From: Emydura subglobosa
Taxonomy: Eukaryota > Chordata > Testudines > Chelidae
DNA: 64,000 nucleotides
Direction: 5' to 3'
NCBI GenBank assembly: GCA_007922225.1
Contig: ML680005.1
Span: forward strand, 948,928-1,012,927
This document shows, piece after piece, positions 43,301-55,291 of this stretch. A program made the position numbers and the translations under genes. The notes under the pieces are model-generated. The model did not search any database. It was not told where the DNA came from and was given only the letters and a program-made list of their open reading frames with translations. Numbering within the stretch: position 1 is the stretch's first letter; every line of letters starts with the position of its first letter.

Positions 43301-45814
43301 CTGAGCGTTCTCTGACTCCTGGCAGGAGAGACCTCCTGAAACTTACCCAAGGGCCTCTGGGCGTGCGTGCACCTCCTTCGGCTGCAACGCTGACTCGGCG
43401 TGGGGGGAGCCAGCCCAGAGAGATTCCTCCAGCCTCCACCACCTTGCGCTGGTGTGATGGCCCGGCCTCCGGATTCCCTGGCCAGATGGTAACAGGGCCG
43501 CCTCTGCCAGTCCTCTGGCCTCTCTCCCAAGCACATCTCCAGCTGCTCGTCAGTAAATGCACGAGTCCTGCAAGCAAGATGCAAACGAAGGGGGGGCTAG
43601 GTGCAATTTGGTCCGATGTGTTGGAATGCGAATTAGCCCGCTGCTTTACCAGCTCATCCCAGAATGATCCAGTACGAACCTTCCAGACAAGCAGCCGCAA
43701 AAGATGTAGAGGGTCAGTTTCACATAAGCCAGCAAAGGTCTGGGTGCTTCGCTGAGGTTGCTCTGACCTTGTCTGTGTGTCTTGGGCCTAGAAATGAGCC
43801 TGGAAATATTAAAAATAGCAACCCTGGATCTCTGCTCCTTTTGTCTTTCTGGATTCCTCTTGCTTCAGTGGAACGCCGGGTTGTGTAGCAGGGAGCAGCA
43901 ATTTAAATAAGGCTGACGAGGAAATTGCCCATCGCCCCCTCTGTCCCATGTTGATGGTGTGACGGCTGTGGGAGATGACGCCATGTCAGATGTGGGTGGC
44001 TGTGACTCACCCCAGCACGTGCCTGGCCCGTCTCAGAAAGGCTGGGAAGGCAGCAGGGGTTGGTTTTCCAAGGTACAAAGGGGAACGAGGCGCACACCTG
44101 CCTTTGAAAGTCACTGCCGCTCGCTACCCCTTGTGTCTCTGGAGGTTGCTCCTCGTGGGAACGCTGGGTCGTGCTGAGCCGCTGGGCACGTCTGGCGGTG
44201 AGCAGTGGCTGTGTGGAGATGCCTTCTGCAGGGCGTGATCGCTCAGTCCGCCAGCTCGGGGCGCAGGGCGCTAGCGCCTGCATCTCTGTACAGACGGAGC
44301 AGCCACCGGCTCCTTGCTGTCAGCGCGCCACGGAGCGTCTCCGCTGCGTGGCACCTAGCTGCACGTCCCAGGCACCGGCACAAGGAATAACAGCTGGCCT
44401 CTCTCTTTCCCCAGCAGGTGGTGGGTGCAGAGCTGCCAGCGAGGAGAGGTGTCATGGGGAAGAGCCCGAGGACGTGAAACCAAACAAGGCTTTGCTGATG
44501 AGAGGCTTGGAGGCCGCTTCCCCGGGTTCGCCCAGGACAGAAGCCAGCATTAATCACTGGAAAGTGCAACACACCCAGGGAAACCTCTCGGAGCTCCAGA
44601 GACGCGTGGTGGCTCTGGAGGGGCCGCAGACGACACCTGAGCCCAAGGGGAAGGTGCCAACGACCCCGACAGGCGACCCCGGCCGGAAATCCCTTTCGGC
44701 CCCTGCCCGTGGGGGGGCCGTGGCTGCGAGCACCGAGCCGGTGAGACGCCCGCGAGCTCACGCCGCCGAGCGGCCATTCACCTGCACCGAGTGCGGGAAG
44801 AGCTTCCAGCATCGGGGGAACCTCGTCACTCACCTGCGGGTGCACACGGGCGAGAAGCCCTTCACCTGCACCGAGTGCGGCAAGAGCTTCAGCCAGAAGG
44901 GCGACCTGATGCGGCACCAGCGCATCCACACGGGCGAGAAGCCCTTCGAATGCACCGTGTGCGGGAAGAGCTTCTGCTCCAAGCAGACCTTCATCCTGCA
45001 CCAGCGCATCCACACGGGCGAGAAGCCCTTCTCCTGCGCCGAGTGCGGGAAGTGCTTCAACCGCAAAGCCAACTTCATCACCCACCAGAAGATCCACCGC
45101 GGGGAGCGCCCCTTCGTCTGCGCCGAGTGCGGCAAGGGCTTCTGCGCCAAGAAAACCTTCATCCTGCACCAGAAGATCCACATCGGGGACCGGCCCTTCG
45201 GCTGCTCCGAGTGCGGCAAGAGCTTCAGCCGCAACGGGGATCTGACCCGGCACCAGCGCATCCACACCGGGGAGCGGCCCTTCGCCTGCGCCGACTGCGG
45301 CAAGTGCTTCAGCCACAACGGGGAGCTGATCAAGCACCAGCGCATCCACACCGGGGAGAAGCCCTTCACCTGCACCGAGTGCGGGAAGAGCTTCAACCGC
45401 AAGGGCACCCTCATCACCCACCAGCGCATCCACACCGGGGAGCGGCCCTTCGTCTGCGGCGAGTGCGGCAAGACCTTCAACCTGAAGACCACGCTGATGA
45501 AGCACAAGAGGATCCACACCGGGGAGCGGCCCTTCACCTGCGTGGAGTGCGGGAAGAGCTTCAAGTACAAGGGCAACCTGCGGACGCACCACCTGACCCA
45601 CACCGTGGAGCGGGTCTACCCCTGCACCGAGTGCGGGAAGATCTTCAGCCACAAGAAGGAGCTGACGGTGCACCAGGGCGTCCACACCGAGGAGAGACTC
45701 TTGTCCTGCTATGGAGGCGGGGAGTCCTTCAACCCCTTCCTCCCGATGCACCCGCTCCTGCTGTCCTGTGGTCAAATCCAAATGCCTCTCGAAGCCTTAA
45801 CGAAATACAAATAA
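40261..45814 (+). CDS. Gene 3: KRAB-less C2H2 zinc finger protein with tandem K-x-E exons
   Basis: Predicted nuclear DNA-binding regulator. Coding exons: 40226-40330, 40656-40769, 41766-41888, 42338-42442, 42852-42959 and 44418-45814, all with AG/GT borders and phase 1 at every internal junction. The likely upstream start is ATA and the KRAB exon is shifted, so I start at the first in-frame ATG, 40261, inside the first of these exons; this gives 1917 nt, exactly 639 codons including stop. Order: short leader; four modules with IKTERGEE, VKVEPDDE, IKTEPEDE and VKVEPEDE; a spacer; eleven fingers; one decayed finger; the tail PLEALTKYK. The K-x-E plus acid pattern resembles the negatively charged SUMO-acceptor motif, and repeated finger-associated boxes occur in Xenopus zinc finger proteins; function is inferred. 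Alternative: translation from another upstream exon that I did not recognise. Confidence 0.7.
40656..40769 (+). CDS. Gene 3 module exon 2 (IKTERGEE)
   Basis: 114 nt, phase 1-1, between ttgggcag and gtgagggc. GSADVRPKVFIKTERGEEPC followed by an Ala/Glu-rich end in APST. Same length and same flanking residues as the gene 2 exon at 14283. IKTE fits hydrophobic-K-x-E and is followed by two Glu. Confidence 0.8.
41766..41888 (+). CDS. Gene 3 module exon 3 (VKVEPDDE)
   Basis: 123 nt, phase 1-1, between cctcccag and gtgagcg. It encodes KHEIVVKVEPDDESYVGYPQ and ends LAGYPST. VKVE plus PDDE fits the SUMO-acceptor motif with a downstream acidic patch. Confidence 0.85.
42338..42442 (+). CDS. Gene 3 module exon 4 (IKTEPEDE)
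   Basis: 105 nt, phase 1-1, between tccgcag and gtgagcgg. It encodes GIKAEIVIKTEPEDESYGQC and a very acidic end (GEDDLPDDPF). The last base is t rather than g; joined to the next exon's gt it gives a Cys codon, so the frame stays open. Confidence 0.85.
42852..42959 (+). CDS. Gene 3 module exon 5 (VKVEPEDE)
   Basis: 108 nt, phase 1-1, between tgaacag and gtgagcaa. It encodes NPEIIVKVEPEDESAIGYPP and ends IPGYPSP. EIIVKVEPEDES here, EIVVKVEPDDES in module 3 and EIVIKTEPEDES in module 4 are nearly identical, indicating exon duplication. Confidence 0.85.
44418..45814 (+). CDS. Gene 3 last exon: eleven C2H2 fingers
   Basis: Starts after ccccagcag in phase 1 (GGGCRAASEERCHGEEPED) and ends at TAA (45812-45814). 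Eleven intact C-x2-C-x12-H-x3-H fingers run from about 44784 to 45690. Positions -1,2,3,6 are HGNT, QGDR, SQTL, RANT, AKTL, RGDR, HGEK, RGTT, LTTK, YGNT and HKEV. Most linkers are TGEKP or TGERP; the exceptions are RGERP, IGDRP and TVERV. A twelfth finger keeps one Cys (LLSCYGGGESFNPFLPMHPL). The tail PLEALTKYK matches gene 1. The array is well preserved, suggesting purifying selection despite loss of KRAB. Confidence 0.95.
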
Positions 45815-46769
45815 GGAGCCAGTTCCAGCCCCGTCAGGCGTCCCCTGGGCAGGGGCAGAGGAAGAGCAACGCTGTAATTTATGATTTAGACGTGCCGTGA
45901 GGCTGTACAGTGCACCGATGAAATAACAGGATCCCTGCCCCATGGCGCTTACAGTCTGAACGCCTGCGCTGACGTCCCAACCACGCACCCCTAAGGAAAC
46001 CACAGCCTCACGTGCCCTACGCCACCAGCTCCCACTCAGATGCAAACAAAGGATCGAGTCTTGCCCCGAAGGATGCCAAAGATGTCGTAATAATTCCACA
46101 GGCTGGGCTGGAAATGTGCGTTAGACGCCCCCAGAGGGGCTAGCGATAACGGCTGGCACGAGGGACTGGCGATTTCTGGGAAGGGATCTCCGATCCGTGG
46201 AGCAGCACTTGAAGGGCGTTGGCAACGCCACGGCCTGAGCTAACTGAGGTGTGATCTTTGTCTTACTACTGAGAGGAGAGGTCGGTGCTAGCAGGACTCT
46301 CCGGCCTTGTTTCCTGTGTGCAGACACGGGGGCGTCGTGCTCACTGTAATTGTTGGGGGAAGGCCAGGGCTTTCTCAGGGCAGGGGTCGCTGTGCTGTGT
46401 GTGGTGGTTAGGGTGGGTCCTTGGGGAAGCGGATACTTTGCTGCTGCCTGTAGTTATGGCTTATGCCAGCAGCTACTCAGCAGAACTGCTGGAGCGAGAG
46501 AAAAGTTGAACTGTCACCTGCATTTCACCTGGACAGACCCTGAAGAACGGCCCCTGGTCCAGCCTGGGCCGCTGAGAGACTGGGAAATGGAAGAAAATCT
46601 CCATCATGTTTGGACTTGACTCCAGGTGAAATGCTTTGGCGCATAACAACTGTCGTGCTGTTTACGCTCTGTTCTCTTCTTTGCTATGTTTACCCGCCAG
46701 AAGTGTGCACGGGCGTCACAACTGAGAGGTTATCGTCTCATTGAGGCCATCTGGAGACCTTAAAAAGAA
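45815..46769. other. Gene 3 downstream region
   Basis: Probable 3' UTR, then unassigned sequence. 'tccctgccccatggcgctta' at about 45933 is a SINE-family fragment. I saw no AATAAA close to the stop. Confidence 0.4.
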
Positions 46770-46930
46770 TCCTTAGAGAAGAGTTCGAGATGGAAAAGAC
46801 CTGTTGGTCATTCTGCCCATCCCTAGCCAGTGCAGGATCGGTCCCTGCTCTAGGTTTTCTAGGCGTGCGTCCAGCCGGTGGGTTTGTGCCACATCTCAAG
46901 TGATGGGTCCTTCCTCGCTGCCTCCTGAGG
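46770..46930 (-). repeat. CR1 fragment, antisense
   Basis: 'gagatggaaaagacctgttg', 'gtcattctgcccatccctag' and 'tctaggttttctaggcgtgc' match a reversed CR1 tail. Confidence 0.6.
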
Positions 46931-47074
46931 TCTGTGCACAGTCTCTTAGATGACACTAACTATTCCTCCGCGTGTATACAAGGGGGGACTGCAGTTGCGT
47001 TGCTAGTTTGTAGTTAGGGGAAGGGTCGTTTTAAAGTTACAGTTTGTCGTTCTCCGTGTGGCTCTCCTAGGATC

Positions 47075-47330
47075 ATAGACGTTAGATTTGGACAAGAACT
47101 AATAAGTCTTCTCATAAAATCTAGTACTTCTCCCGGCCAGTGCCCTGCGGTTCTGTAGAGTGCTCCGGCCGTCTCATTGCACGCGTCCCAAACTCGGGGG
47201 CTGTCACCCCTCTTGGGATATGATTCCGCAGCCCGAAACATCTCTGTTAGGAATTTTACTTCTGACATTCAGCTTAAATTGTTGATTTTGTCCATTTATT
47301 CCCACCTTGAACTACTGTAAAACTCCCCTG
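47075..47330 (-). repeat. CR1 fragment, antisense
   Basis: 'gatcatagacgttagatttg' begins a reversed CR1-like tail, continuing through 'cggccagtgccctgcggttc' to 'ttaggaattttacttctgac'. Confidence 0.5.
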
Positions 47331-49447
47331 CTCCCTCGTGTTCCCCCCCCCCCGGGTTGGTATCATGCCCCGTCAGGTCATTGCTCAGCGAAGTTGAACG
47401 TACTTGTCGCTTTTGCTCACTCCTCATCCATTGTCCCTCCTGCCCCGGGATCACTTTGCGGCTCCTCCCTGAAGACACAGGTCAGTGTTTTCCAGCTATG
47501 CCAAGGAACCCAGGGCAGCATGCAGTCTCCTGTGGGGTTATCCAAAGGCAGAGAGATCGGGGTCGTCATCCCCTTGCTCTGCTACACAAAGCCTCTCTTT
47601 GTTGGCCTTTTCGGCTGCCCCGTTGGACTGGAAACTCCTGTCTCGTTTGCTGCTGTTCACTGTCTTTCCCCAGGCCCCTGTCAGTGTTTCCTGCTTCCTA
47701 GATTCTTTCCTTCCCACTGATTCTGCAGTTCGTGGCTCTCCCCTAATCACATGCTCTGCCTGCCTCTGCTAGAGGATTCGTGAGGAAATGGCTTAACTCT
47801 GGAGCTCCCAGTAGCACAGTTAGGGAGCCGCTGCGCCCAGCTCTGTACTTTGGCCGTTTATTATAACCCTTGGCCAACATTTCTTCAGCCAGGGTTCAGC
47901 CCGTGGGGTCATCTCTGCTCACGCCGAGTCAGCTGGGGCAGCACGTTTCAGTGAGATGCTCTGTCATGTGCTTTACTCACACCCGAGTGTGTCGTATTTA
48001 ACGCTTTTCCTTCACCCACTAATTTGATCAGAAAAAGCAATCCAGTCCCTGCCTTCTGCTGCCTCCCTGCCCCAGACATCTGCTGGCAGGGGGAGTTCAG
48101 ACAACCTGGCTTCCCCTGCTCCAGCCATTGCCGCTTTTTCTCCACCAGGTCTCATGTGCTCTGGATAGGAGGGCTTGAGAAAACAGGCTGTCCGGAGGGT
48201 CGGTCAGCCAGAGGGTTGTGGATGAATAACTGGCTGAGAACCACAACAAGCATGTTGGGTCTACTCTTCCCCCACCCACCAAAAAATCACCCTGTCGTCG
48301 AAGGAGCACACGGTGCAGACGCTACATGAACTTTCATGATCCAGCCATTTCACGCAAACTTTTGATTTACAGACAACACGTAAAGGGTGTTGGTTCTGGC
48401 AAAGTGAGCGACTGGGGGAAAATGGCAGCGGAAGGGCCCGGCTGTGGTCAGGATGGCATGATCGGTGCGTTAGTGCAGGAGGAAGAAAAAAGGGAATTTC
48501 TTTAGGGCTTCGGTGGTGGCTTGGCCTTGTCTGGCTCCTTTGCACAGGTGAATTTCACTCCTACTAACTCATGTTTTCGGGACCCTTCTTGTCTAGCTGG
48601 TGCTGAGAACGAGGGTCCAAAAGTTAGTCTCCGAGATAATTTGCTAGGAAGCAGCATGTTCCCATCTCCCTGGTGAAAGGAATCTCCTCTGGCCCCAGCT
48701 CAGGATACTCCACAAATGCCTTCAAAGTTATTCCTTGCTCAGTTCCTTGGAGCCATGGGGTCTTCCAGGCTGCATGTGCTAAGAGGGAACAGTTTCTGGG
48801 AAGAGTAACTTTTTCCTGTTTTCCCCCCGCTTCCGCCTTCCCCGCCATAAAACTGAAGACTAAAAATTGTCCCATTGAGGGCTGTCTCTTGGCACTTAGC
48901 CGTCGAAGCTCTGTTACTAACCCAGCTAGCCAGAGGGTGAGTCAGCAAGGGGCGAAGCTGCCGCTGCTGTTAAAGGGGTTTTGGCTGCTAGAGTCTCATC
49001 TCAGATTGAGCGTTCGAAGGGGGGACGAGGCTAAGCCGGGCAGGAGCCGCTCGTCTGGACCTGCCGGATGTATGAAGGGTTTGTCTAGTTCTTAATTGTT
49101 GTTGTTTTGTTGCATATTGACTCATTTATGTGTAGCTTCCTTTTGGGCTGTTGGGGACGGATTCTGCGCTGACCAATTCTGCATGACCTTTCAAGCAATA
49201 GATAGCAAACGAATCGTGTGTGGCGTACATCTTGCAAATTTATTTGTATGTAAAATTACTCTTATGCCATTGGTTATTGGGCTCCAATCCTGCACTCCCT
49301 GATGTCAAATGGGAAAATTCCCCTGGGCTGCGGCGGGGTCAGGACAGGGCCCACTGGTGGTGTTTATAATTCTGATGCAGAAATCCTCCCCTCTCACTAT
49401 TCTCGTGGTCACAGGATCATTGTTCTGAGAGGCTGTGTAGCCTAGAC
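47331..49447. other. Intergenic, nothing recognised
   Basis: A run of about 12 C at 47343-47354; no gene, RNA or assignable repeat seen in the rest. Confidence 0.35.
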
Positions 49448-49905
49448 CAGTGGTTCTCAAACTTGTCTGATCGGCCGCTCTTCTTCGTGTTTGCAGTTGT
49501 TTCCGCCCCACGCACACTACAAGTACAAATAGCACCACCCAGCTGCGAAGGTAGAGCAGGGAGCAGCGGCGCTGGCCGGACGCCCAGCTCTAAAGGCAGT
49601 GCTGTGCCAGCAGCAGCACACACGTAAGAGTGGCCATGTGGAAAGTGATGATCGTCAATATCCCTTTTCACAGCAGACCTAGAGCCCCATTGCCACCCTT
49701 ACTCCTGCACAGCCGCTGCCACCCCAGGGCTGACGGCCGGAGCCCCGCCACTTCCAGGTGAGGGATTGTGGGGGGGCCCTGATTCTGGGCTGCCTCCTGG
49801 TGAGGGATTGGGTAGGGGGGCTCCGGCTATCCCTTTATCCTCGCCTCCTGAGTGTGTGCGGCCCTGCTGCCCGAGTTCCAGCTACCTGGGGTTTATGGCC
49901 AGAGC

Positions 49906-49942
<37 letters not shown>

Positions 49943-49970
49943 GCACAGCTCAATAGTTTGGGAACCGCTG
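49448..49970. mobile_element. hAT-like miniature transposon
   Basis: Left end cagtggttctcaaact, right end the complement of cagcggttcccaaact: 14 of 16 bases match as inverted ends. The flanks are gcctagac (49440-49447) and gcctggag (49971-49978), six of eight identical, the 8-bp duplication size of hAT elements. 523 bp, no transposase frame. Near the right end is a run of 30 A (49910-49939). Confidence 0.8.
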
Positions 49971-49974
49971 GCCT

Positions 49975-50220
49975 GGAGCCTTTGGGAAGTCCTGGAATGC
50001 AGGCTCCTGAGTTCTAATTCTGGGTCTGACACTGGCCATGGGACAGCCACTTAACATCTCGGTCTCAGTTTCTCCATCTGTAAAATGGGGATGATAATAC
50101 TGACCGCCCCTACCTCACAGGGGTGTTGAGGGATAACTAATCACCTGCTGTTTGATCCGTGCTTTGAAGAGGATAAAAAGCGCTTGGCTGGAAGAATAAG
50201 TATTATTATTACTATGGCCT
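49975..50220 (+). repeat. MIR-like SINE
   Basis: 'gttctaattctgggtctgac', 'cggtctcagtttctccatct' and 'gtaaaatggggatgataata' are MIR core and tail. It ends in an att-rich tail (taagtattattattac). The most complete MIR copy in the window. Confidence 0.85.
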
Positions 50221-51944
50221 CGCAACTGCTCTTCACTGGGCCTGGGTATGTAGGATTTTTTCCTGAGACGCCCTTAGCTTGCAGCAGGTCAAGGTCCATC
50301 TGTATTTATATTTTCATTCTTTTTTCTAATCTAGAAACTAATAAAGAGGTGTAAATGGAATGAGCCGGCTCCGTTTGTCCAGTGGCCCGCCATGCTGCTC
50401 ATTGCTCACTTTTCCACGACCGTCACTGCATTTCCCCCCTAAGCTGCTTCTGTTGTCTTACTAGGTCCAGAGGCTAAATGTACACGGCAGGAAGTGTCGG
50501 CTCCCTCTTTCCTCCTTGGAAGATCAGTACTTCATCTGCGTTATGTCCCCACTGAAGCAAGTCCCTTGTCCCCCGGCCCGGCTCCTGCTCACTTCCCCTC
50601 GCACTAGGTAGCCCTTTTACAGAGACGTTTTTCCCCAGCGTGCCTTTCTAGAGCGGTTATTTAAACTCCGCTGAGCCCAGCAGCTGCAGTCCTACACTGG
50701 CCTTGCAGCTAGCCGCTGCTGGGTCTGCCTCTGTCTGCCCCGGCTGGTAAGGAAGTGCCCGCTATGTTTGCCCTGCCTCAGGGCTGGGTTTGGCAGGTGC
50801 TCACCACCCATAACGGGGAGCAGATTTCCAAAAGCACTTGGCACCTAAACAAGGGAACCAGTTTTCCAGAGTGCTCCTCCTGGCCACACTGCTCAGGGTC
50901 TGATGGATCCTTCTCCCAGCCGCTCTCGAGACCTCTCCAGTTCATGAGTTTTCAGAAGTACGCGGTGGCCAGTGCTGCCGTGGCTCATTCGCTCTGTGGC
51001 TCGGGTGCACGTTACTTGGGCTTGCTTTAGGCTATAGGGAAAGCAGTTCAATAGTTCATGGGGTCCCTTGTCAGCCCTTTTTACACCGTCATCCCGACTG
51101 TCCCAACTTTCTGCATGTCTTGTCTTTTCCAAGTAGCAGCAAAGGGAGGAAGTCCAGGGCATCCAGCATCTCAGGAACTCGTCCTCATTCATTTCAAGCT
51201 AGGTTCTGATGTAGCGCCCTCGGTGGGGCAGCCGGGCCCCTTAGTCCTTGTGTGTCGGAGTTTGTTCCCCGCTCCGTCGAAATGGATCACATGAAGCGTA
51301 AGGTGAGGGTGGGCTGAACTGGCCCCAGGCATGATCCTTGGTAGGAAAGTGCTGAAGTCCCGTTTGTTCCTTTTCCCTTATTTCCCCCCTACCATACCAC
51401 CTCAGACACAGCAAGCTTCGCCTTACGTGCATCTCTTGCTGGTGTCTCCTCTGCGTTGTGACATTAGTGTAGCACGTGTTTCTGGTCTGGGGAAGCAGGC
51501 GCTCACAGGACGTCAGCTCTGACACTGGTCTGTGCCGGGAGCCCCACACAGCAGGGGTGGCTGGCAGGAAGGAAGCGGAGCAGGCCGCGTGGGGGCGGTT
51601 GCTTGCAGGGGAAGCCTGTCACTAGTACGTATCGCTGGTGCAGGGTACGCTGCATCGCAAAGGGGCTGAGTTCCTACCTTACCCCCACAGAGCAAACCGA
51701 CTCGAACGTCGCCACTGCCCGGAGCTTGGCTCGCGCAGGGACTCAGCGCCGTCTCCCAGCAGGAACCTTGGCCCGAGCTGGGCTGGGGAGGGGGAGCCCA
51801 GCAGGATTGTCTCTCTCCCGGCACAGGCTGCGTGGAGCTAACAGGAGCCACCTGCCAGCATGAATCAGCACGAATTACGCTGCAGTTTTACACGGGGTTT
51901 TCACACCTGAGCTGAAAGCTGCCCGATGTGGTCCAGTGGGGAGG
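50221..51944. other. Intergenic, nothing recognised
   Basis: No gene or repeat that I can support. Confidence 0.35.
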
Positions 51945-52190
51945 GCTGACTGGGCAGCCAGGCGACCCCAGGTCCAGGCTGGGCTCTGCTGCTGACCCAC
52001 TATCTGACTTTGGGCAAGTTACGCCCCAGTCCATGCCTAGTTTCCTCTCCTGTTCTTTGTCTTTTCTATTTAGACCGTAAGCCTGCTGGATCAGGGATGG
52101 TCACTGGCTGTAGCTGTACAGCACCTAGCACCATGGGGCCCTGACCTCAGCTGGGGCCTCTCCGTGCTACTGGAAGACAAATAATTAAAA
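51945..52190 (+). repeat. MIR-cored SINE with turtle-type tail
   Basis: 'ctatctgactttgggcaagt' (MIR-type core) followed by 'gaccgtaagcctgctggatc', 'gtacagcacctagcaccatg' and 'gggccctgacctcagctggg', ending in an A/T-rich tail. This is the best copy of the SINE-like family also seen at 2.5, 34.8, 41.5 and 45.9 kb. Confidence 0.65.
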
Positions 52191-52830
52191 AGAAAAAAGA
52201 TGCCCCCGAATCCCTGAAGTTTGGCATTTTCCTCTCGGAGGCATTTGGCAGCAGTAGGCAGCGCAGCCCTGGGAATGTGCTGCTGCGGGTGAGGGGTGTT
52301 GTGCTGAGGCCTATGTGGTGGTGTAGCTGTGTCGTGCCCGGGTACGAGAGACACAAGGTGGGGGAGGGAATATTTTTCATTGCTCCATCTTCCGTGGGTG
52401 AGAGAGAGAAGCGTTCGAGCCGCGCAGCTCTTCAGGTGCGACCGTTCCAGCTGCTGCCCAGTCCCCACACCCTCCACAAGATGAGTGCGGCTCACTGCCA
52501 ATGCCTTCCTACCCCGCCGTGCATGTCGGGGGGAGACAGGCCCCTGGTTTCCCCCCGCCTGCAGGGAGGGCAGGATCGTGGCACTGCTGCTGGGTGGGAT
52601 TCGTGGCGGCAGGGCTGGGAAATGGCGGTGGAAGAGGTTACCACACTGCTGTGCCCGTTGCAGCACCACCACGCTGGCAGGCTGCCGCGGAAGTCAGCCG
52701 CTCTCCAGCCTTTCCCTTCTGCACACCACTTCCATTCCTGCTACGTTTACAACATCCTGGGAGAGAGAAAGAGAGCGTTTCCTCAACCGGTCACCAGGGG
52801 CCCTTCCTGGAACACTTGTTTTCATCAGAC

Positions 52831-53047
52831 ACGGCACGCTGAGAACGCATGCAGCAGCAGACGCAGCACGCTGAGAACACATGAAGCAGCAGACACGGCA
52901 CACTGAGAACACATGCAGCAGACACAGCACACTGAGAACACACGCAGCAGACACGGCACACAGAACACATGNNNNNNNNNNCACGGCACACAGAACACAT
53001 GCAGCAGACGCAGCACACTGAGAACACATGCAGCAGCAGATGCAGCA
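52831..53047. repeat. Minisatellite, unit about 28-33 bp
   Basis: Tandem units of the type cacggcacactgagaacaca followed by tgcagcagcaga, with small length differences. At least seven units are visible around the N gap. Confidence 0.9.
52972..52981. other. Assembly gap (10 N)
   Basis: Ten N inside the minisatellite. The sequence on both sides of the gap is the same (cacggcacacagaacacatg), so the true unit number is unknown. Confidence 0.98.
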
Positions 53048-54728
53048 ACGCTTGCAAAAGGCCCACGGCCCCAGGCTGCAATGCAGAGCGAAGGCGGCTG
53101 TGATCTCTACCCGGCGTTGCAGTCTGACTAGTTCCCGGGAGCTGGGGGTCATAGGAGAGGTTACCCCAGCCAAAAGCTCTAACAGGTTCTGCCTTTCACC
53201 TACCAGTCAGTCCCTGCTCTGGCTGCCTGGGGATCCAGGGGGCAACTCCTAGGAAGAATTAGCCAGCCCTGCCTACTGGATAGCCTGTCCCTAGTGATTT
53301 CTGTGGTGCCGCCGGCGTAGCCACCACCGTGCAAGGCAAGGTGAGGTCTGTGCCTACAAGGCCGTCTAGATAGAGGCACCTTGTGAAGATGAGAGGAATC
53401 GCGTCATGCAGAGGGAGCCTGTGCCTGGGGTTTGGCGAGACAGGCGGCGGCAGCCAGAAATGTTGCCGCATCGTTCGGGGTGCAGATGAAGAGGGACTTT
53501 CTGCTAGGCCAGCCTGGTTCTGGGCCGTTGAATTCAGTAGGTGCAGAATGCGGCGCATTCCCGGGCGGGTGTCGCATGGGAGGGATGGACTCGGGCTGCA
53601 CTGCGCTTTGCTGCCATTGGTCTGTAGCTGGGGTGTTTCCGGGACTTTGTTGACTGCAGCAGGCCAGCACGGTCAGTCATTCATCGAAGCAGCACAAGAT
53701 CAAGGAAATCCGAGTTCCCCTAAGTGCACTTCAGCATCGAAACCCCTAGCCCCGAATCACACAGACGCTGTGTATAGTCTGACAATAAGATTGCACAGAG
53801 CAGTGGTTTAACCCTGCACTCACTGAGCACGGCCTGCAGTGTCTCCTGTGTAGCTAAAGGCCCTGGCTGGTCCAGCCCAGAGCCAGGCGTGGACTGGCGT
53901 GACCCGGCTGCCGTACTCTGTAATCTGAAGGAAGTGGCTGCTCTGCAGACACGACGCTGGCCAACGGCCCTGTAAACACTTCTTGTTGCAACTGATCACC
54001 GTGCATTATATCTTCCACAACGTGGTAACTCTGCCTCTGCGGTGCCCCCACCAGTCCCTGGGAGAGCCACACGCAGACCCACAGACTGATTCACCCCCAC
54101 TCGGGAGGGGGAGGCGCTAGGATTGCAGGTCTCCCTTCAATGGAAAATGAAGAGGATGAAGGGACGTGATCCCTCCCATCGTCCCCCTCCCCAGCAGGCT
54201 GTGGGGCAAGAGCTCAGCTCCCGAGAGCCACAGTCACAGCCCCCGAGGGCCAAGACGAGGCAGAGTGAGATGACGCTCCAGGCTCCTCTCCTGCACACCA
54301 GGGGCTGTGTCTCACTGACACCCCCAACGTGCCTGGGAGGGTGACGGGGGCTACTCAGGTTAGGACTTCCCAGAGGCGCATGGACACGCACACGTGTGCA
54401 GAGGCAAGTGAACACAGCCCGGCTGGGCTGGTGCTGAGTGGGGAGCCTGGCACTGGGTTCTGGAAGTGCCTGCTCAGGAGGCTGGGGTGTATGTTCCCCA
54501 GCGTGTAGGGCCTGTGGGGTTCAAGAACTTTCTTTCCAAAGCCAAGACAACGGTTCAGTGAGTGACGACAGCGTGTGGGGAGTTTCACGGACATGACAAA
54601 GTTCCTGCCCTCAGCAGCTCACAGCCTCGCTCGGCCTTCGGGCACACGTTCCCGGAAAAGAGATCTAAAACAAGGGCCCCTCCCTTACTGTAACAGGGTC
54701 GCCTCCTACCTGCAGCTGATCGTCAGGG
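53048..54728. other. Intergenic, nothing recognised
   Basis: No coding or repeat feature supported. Confidence 0.35.
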
Positions 54729-55243
54729 TGGACAGAAATCAGTGCTCCGATTAACATGAAACAATGAACCCGGTTATTAACACACCCATGCATAACAAAT
54801 GATAATCTCAGGGTCAAGCAAATGTAGAACAAACCCGCAAATCAGCCCCCCTTTAGCGCTAAAGAGAGAGTCCCTGAATAACAACTTTATGGTTGTGCTT
54901 GGTCCAGAATGGACATGGGTCGCCAGTAGATGGAGATGGGCGTGCAGAAGACACACAGGAAACACACAGCCGCACGGATGGACTGGAATGGACACAGCGA
55001 GGTGAGCATGGGTCTTCCTTCTATGGCGAGCGGGAACACTAAACATGCGTGTGATCTTTGCTGCCGCTCGGAAGGACAGCTCCAGTGTGTTCTGCCACTG
55101 GCCTTATATAGCTGCTTGTTGCTATGCAGATTTCCATCTCCTTTCCTGCGAAAAACGGAAATGGCGGGAATAAACCCATAAAGGAGGGTCCCCACCACGG
55201 CGTCCTGGATGCTGCTATTGAACACAATGGCTTGCGGCTGTCA
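54729..55243 (-). mobile_element. Probable 3' LTR of retrovirus B (antisense)
   Basis: On the minus strand, a polypurine tract at 55254-55244 is followed at 55243 by TGACAG, the expected LTR start. A TATA-like tatataagg lies at 55110-55102 and a CATAAA poly(A) variant near 54890. The far edge is a guess: tggacag at 54729 would give weak inverted ends. Confidence 0.45.
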
Positions 55244-55291
55244 TTTCCCCCTCCATGCCTTTTAAAACTTAAATTAAAAATAGCATCGCAT

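Noticed and set aside
44243..45781. Open frame of 512 codons antisense to the gene 3 finger exon
   Set aside because: It is produced by the codon pattern of the repeated fingers on the other strand; similar antisense frames lie opposite the finger exons of gene 2 (15066-16136) and gene 1 (7394-8734). The sequences are Ala/Leu/Gly-rich repeats without any domain.
52831..53047. CRISPR-like array
   Set aside because: Repeats abut without unique spacers, and the window is vertebrate nuclear DNA; this is a minisatellite.
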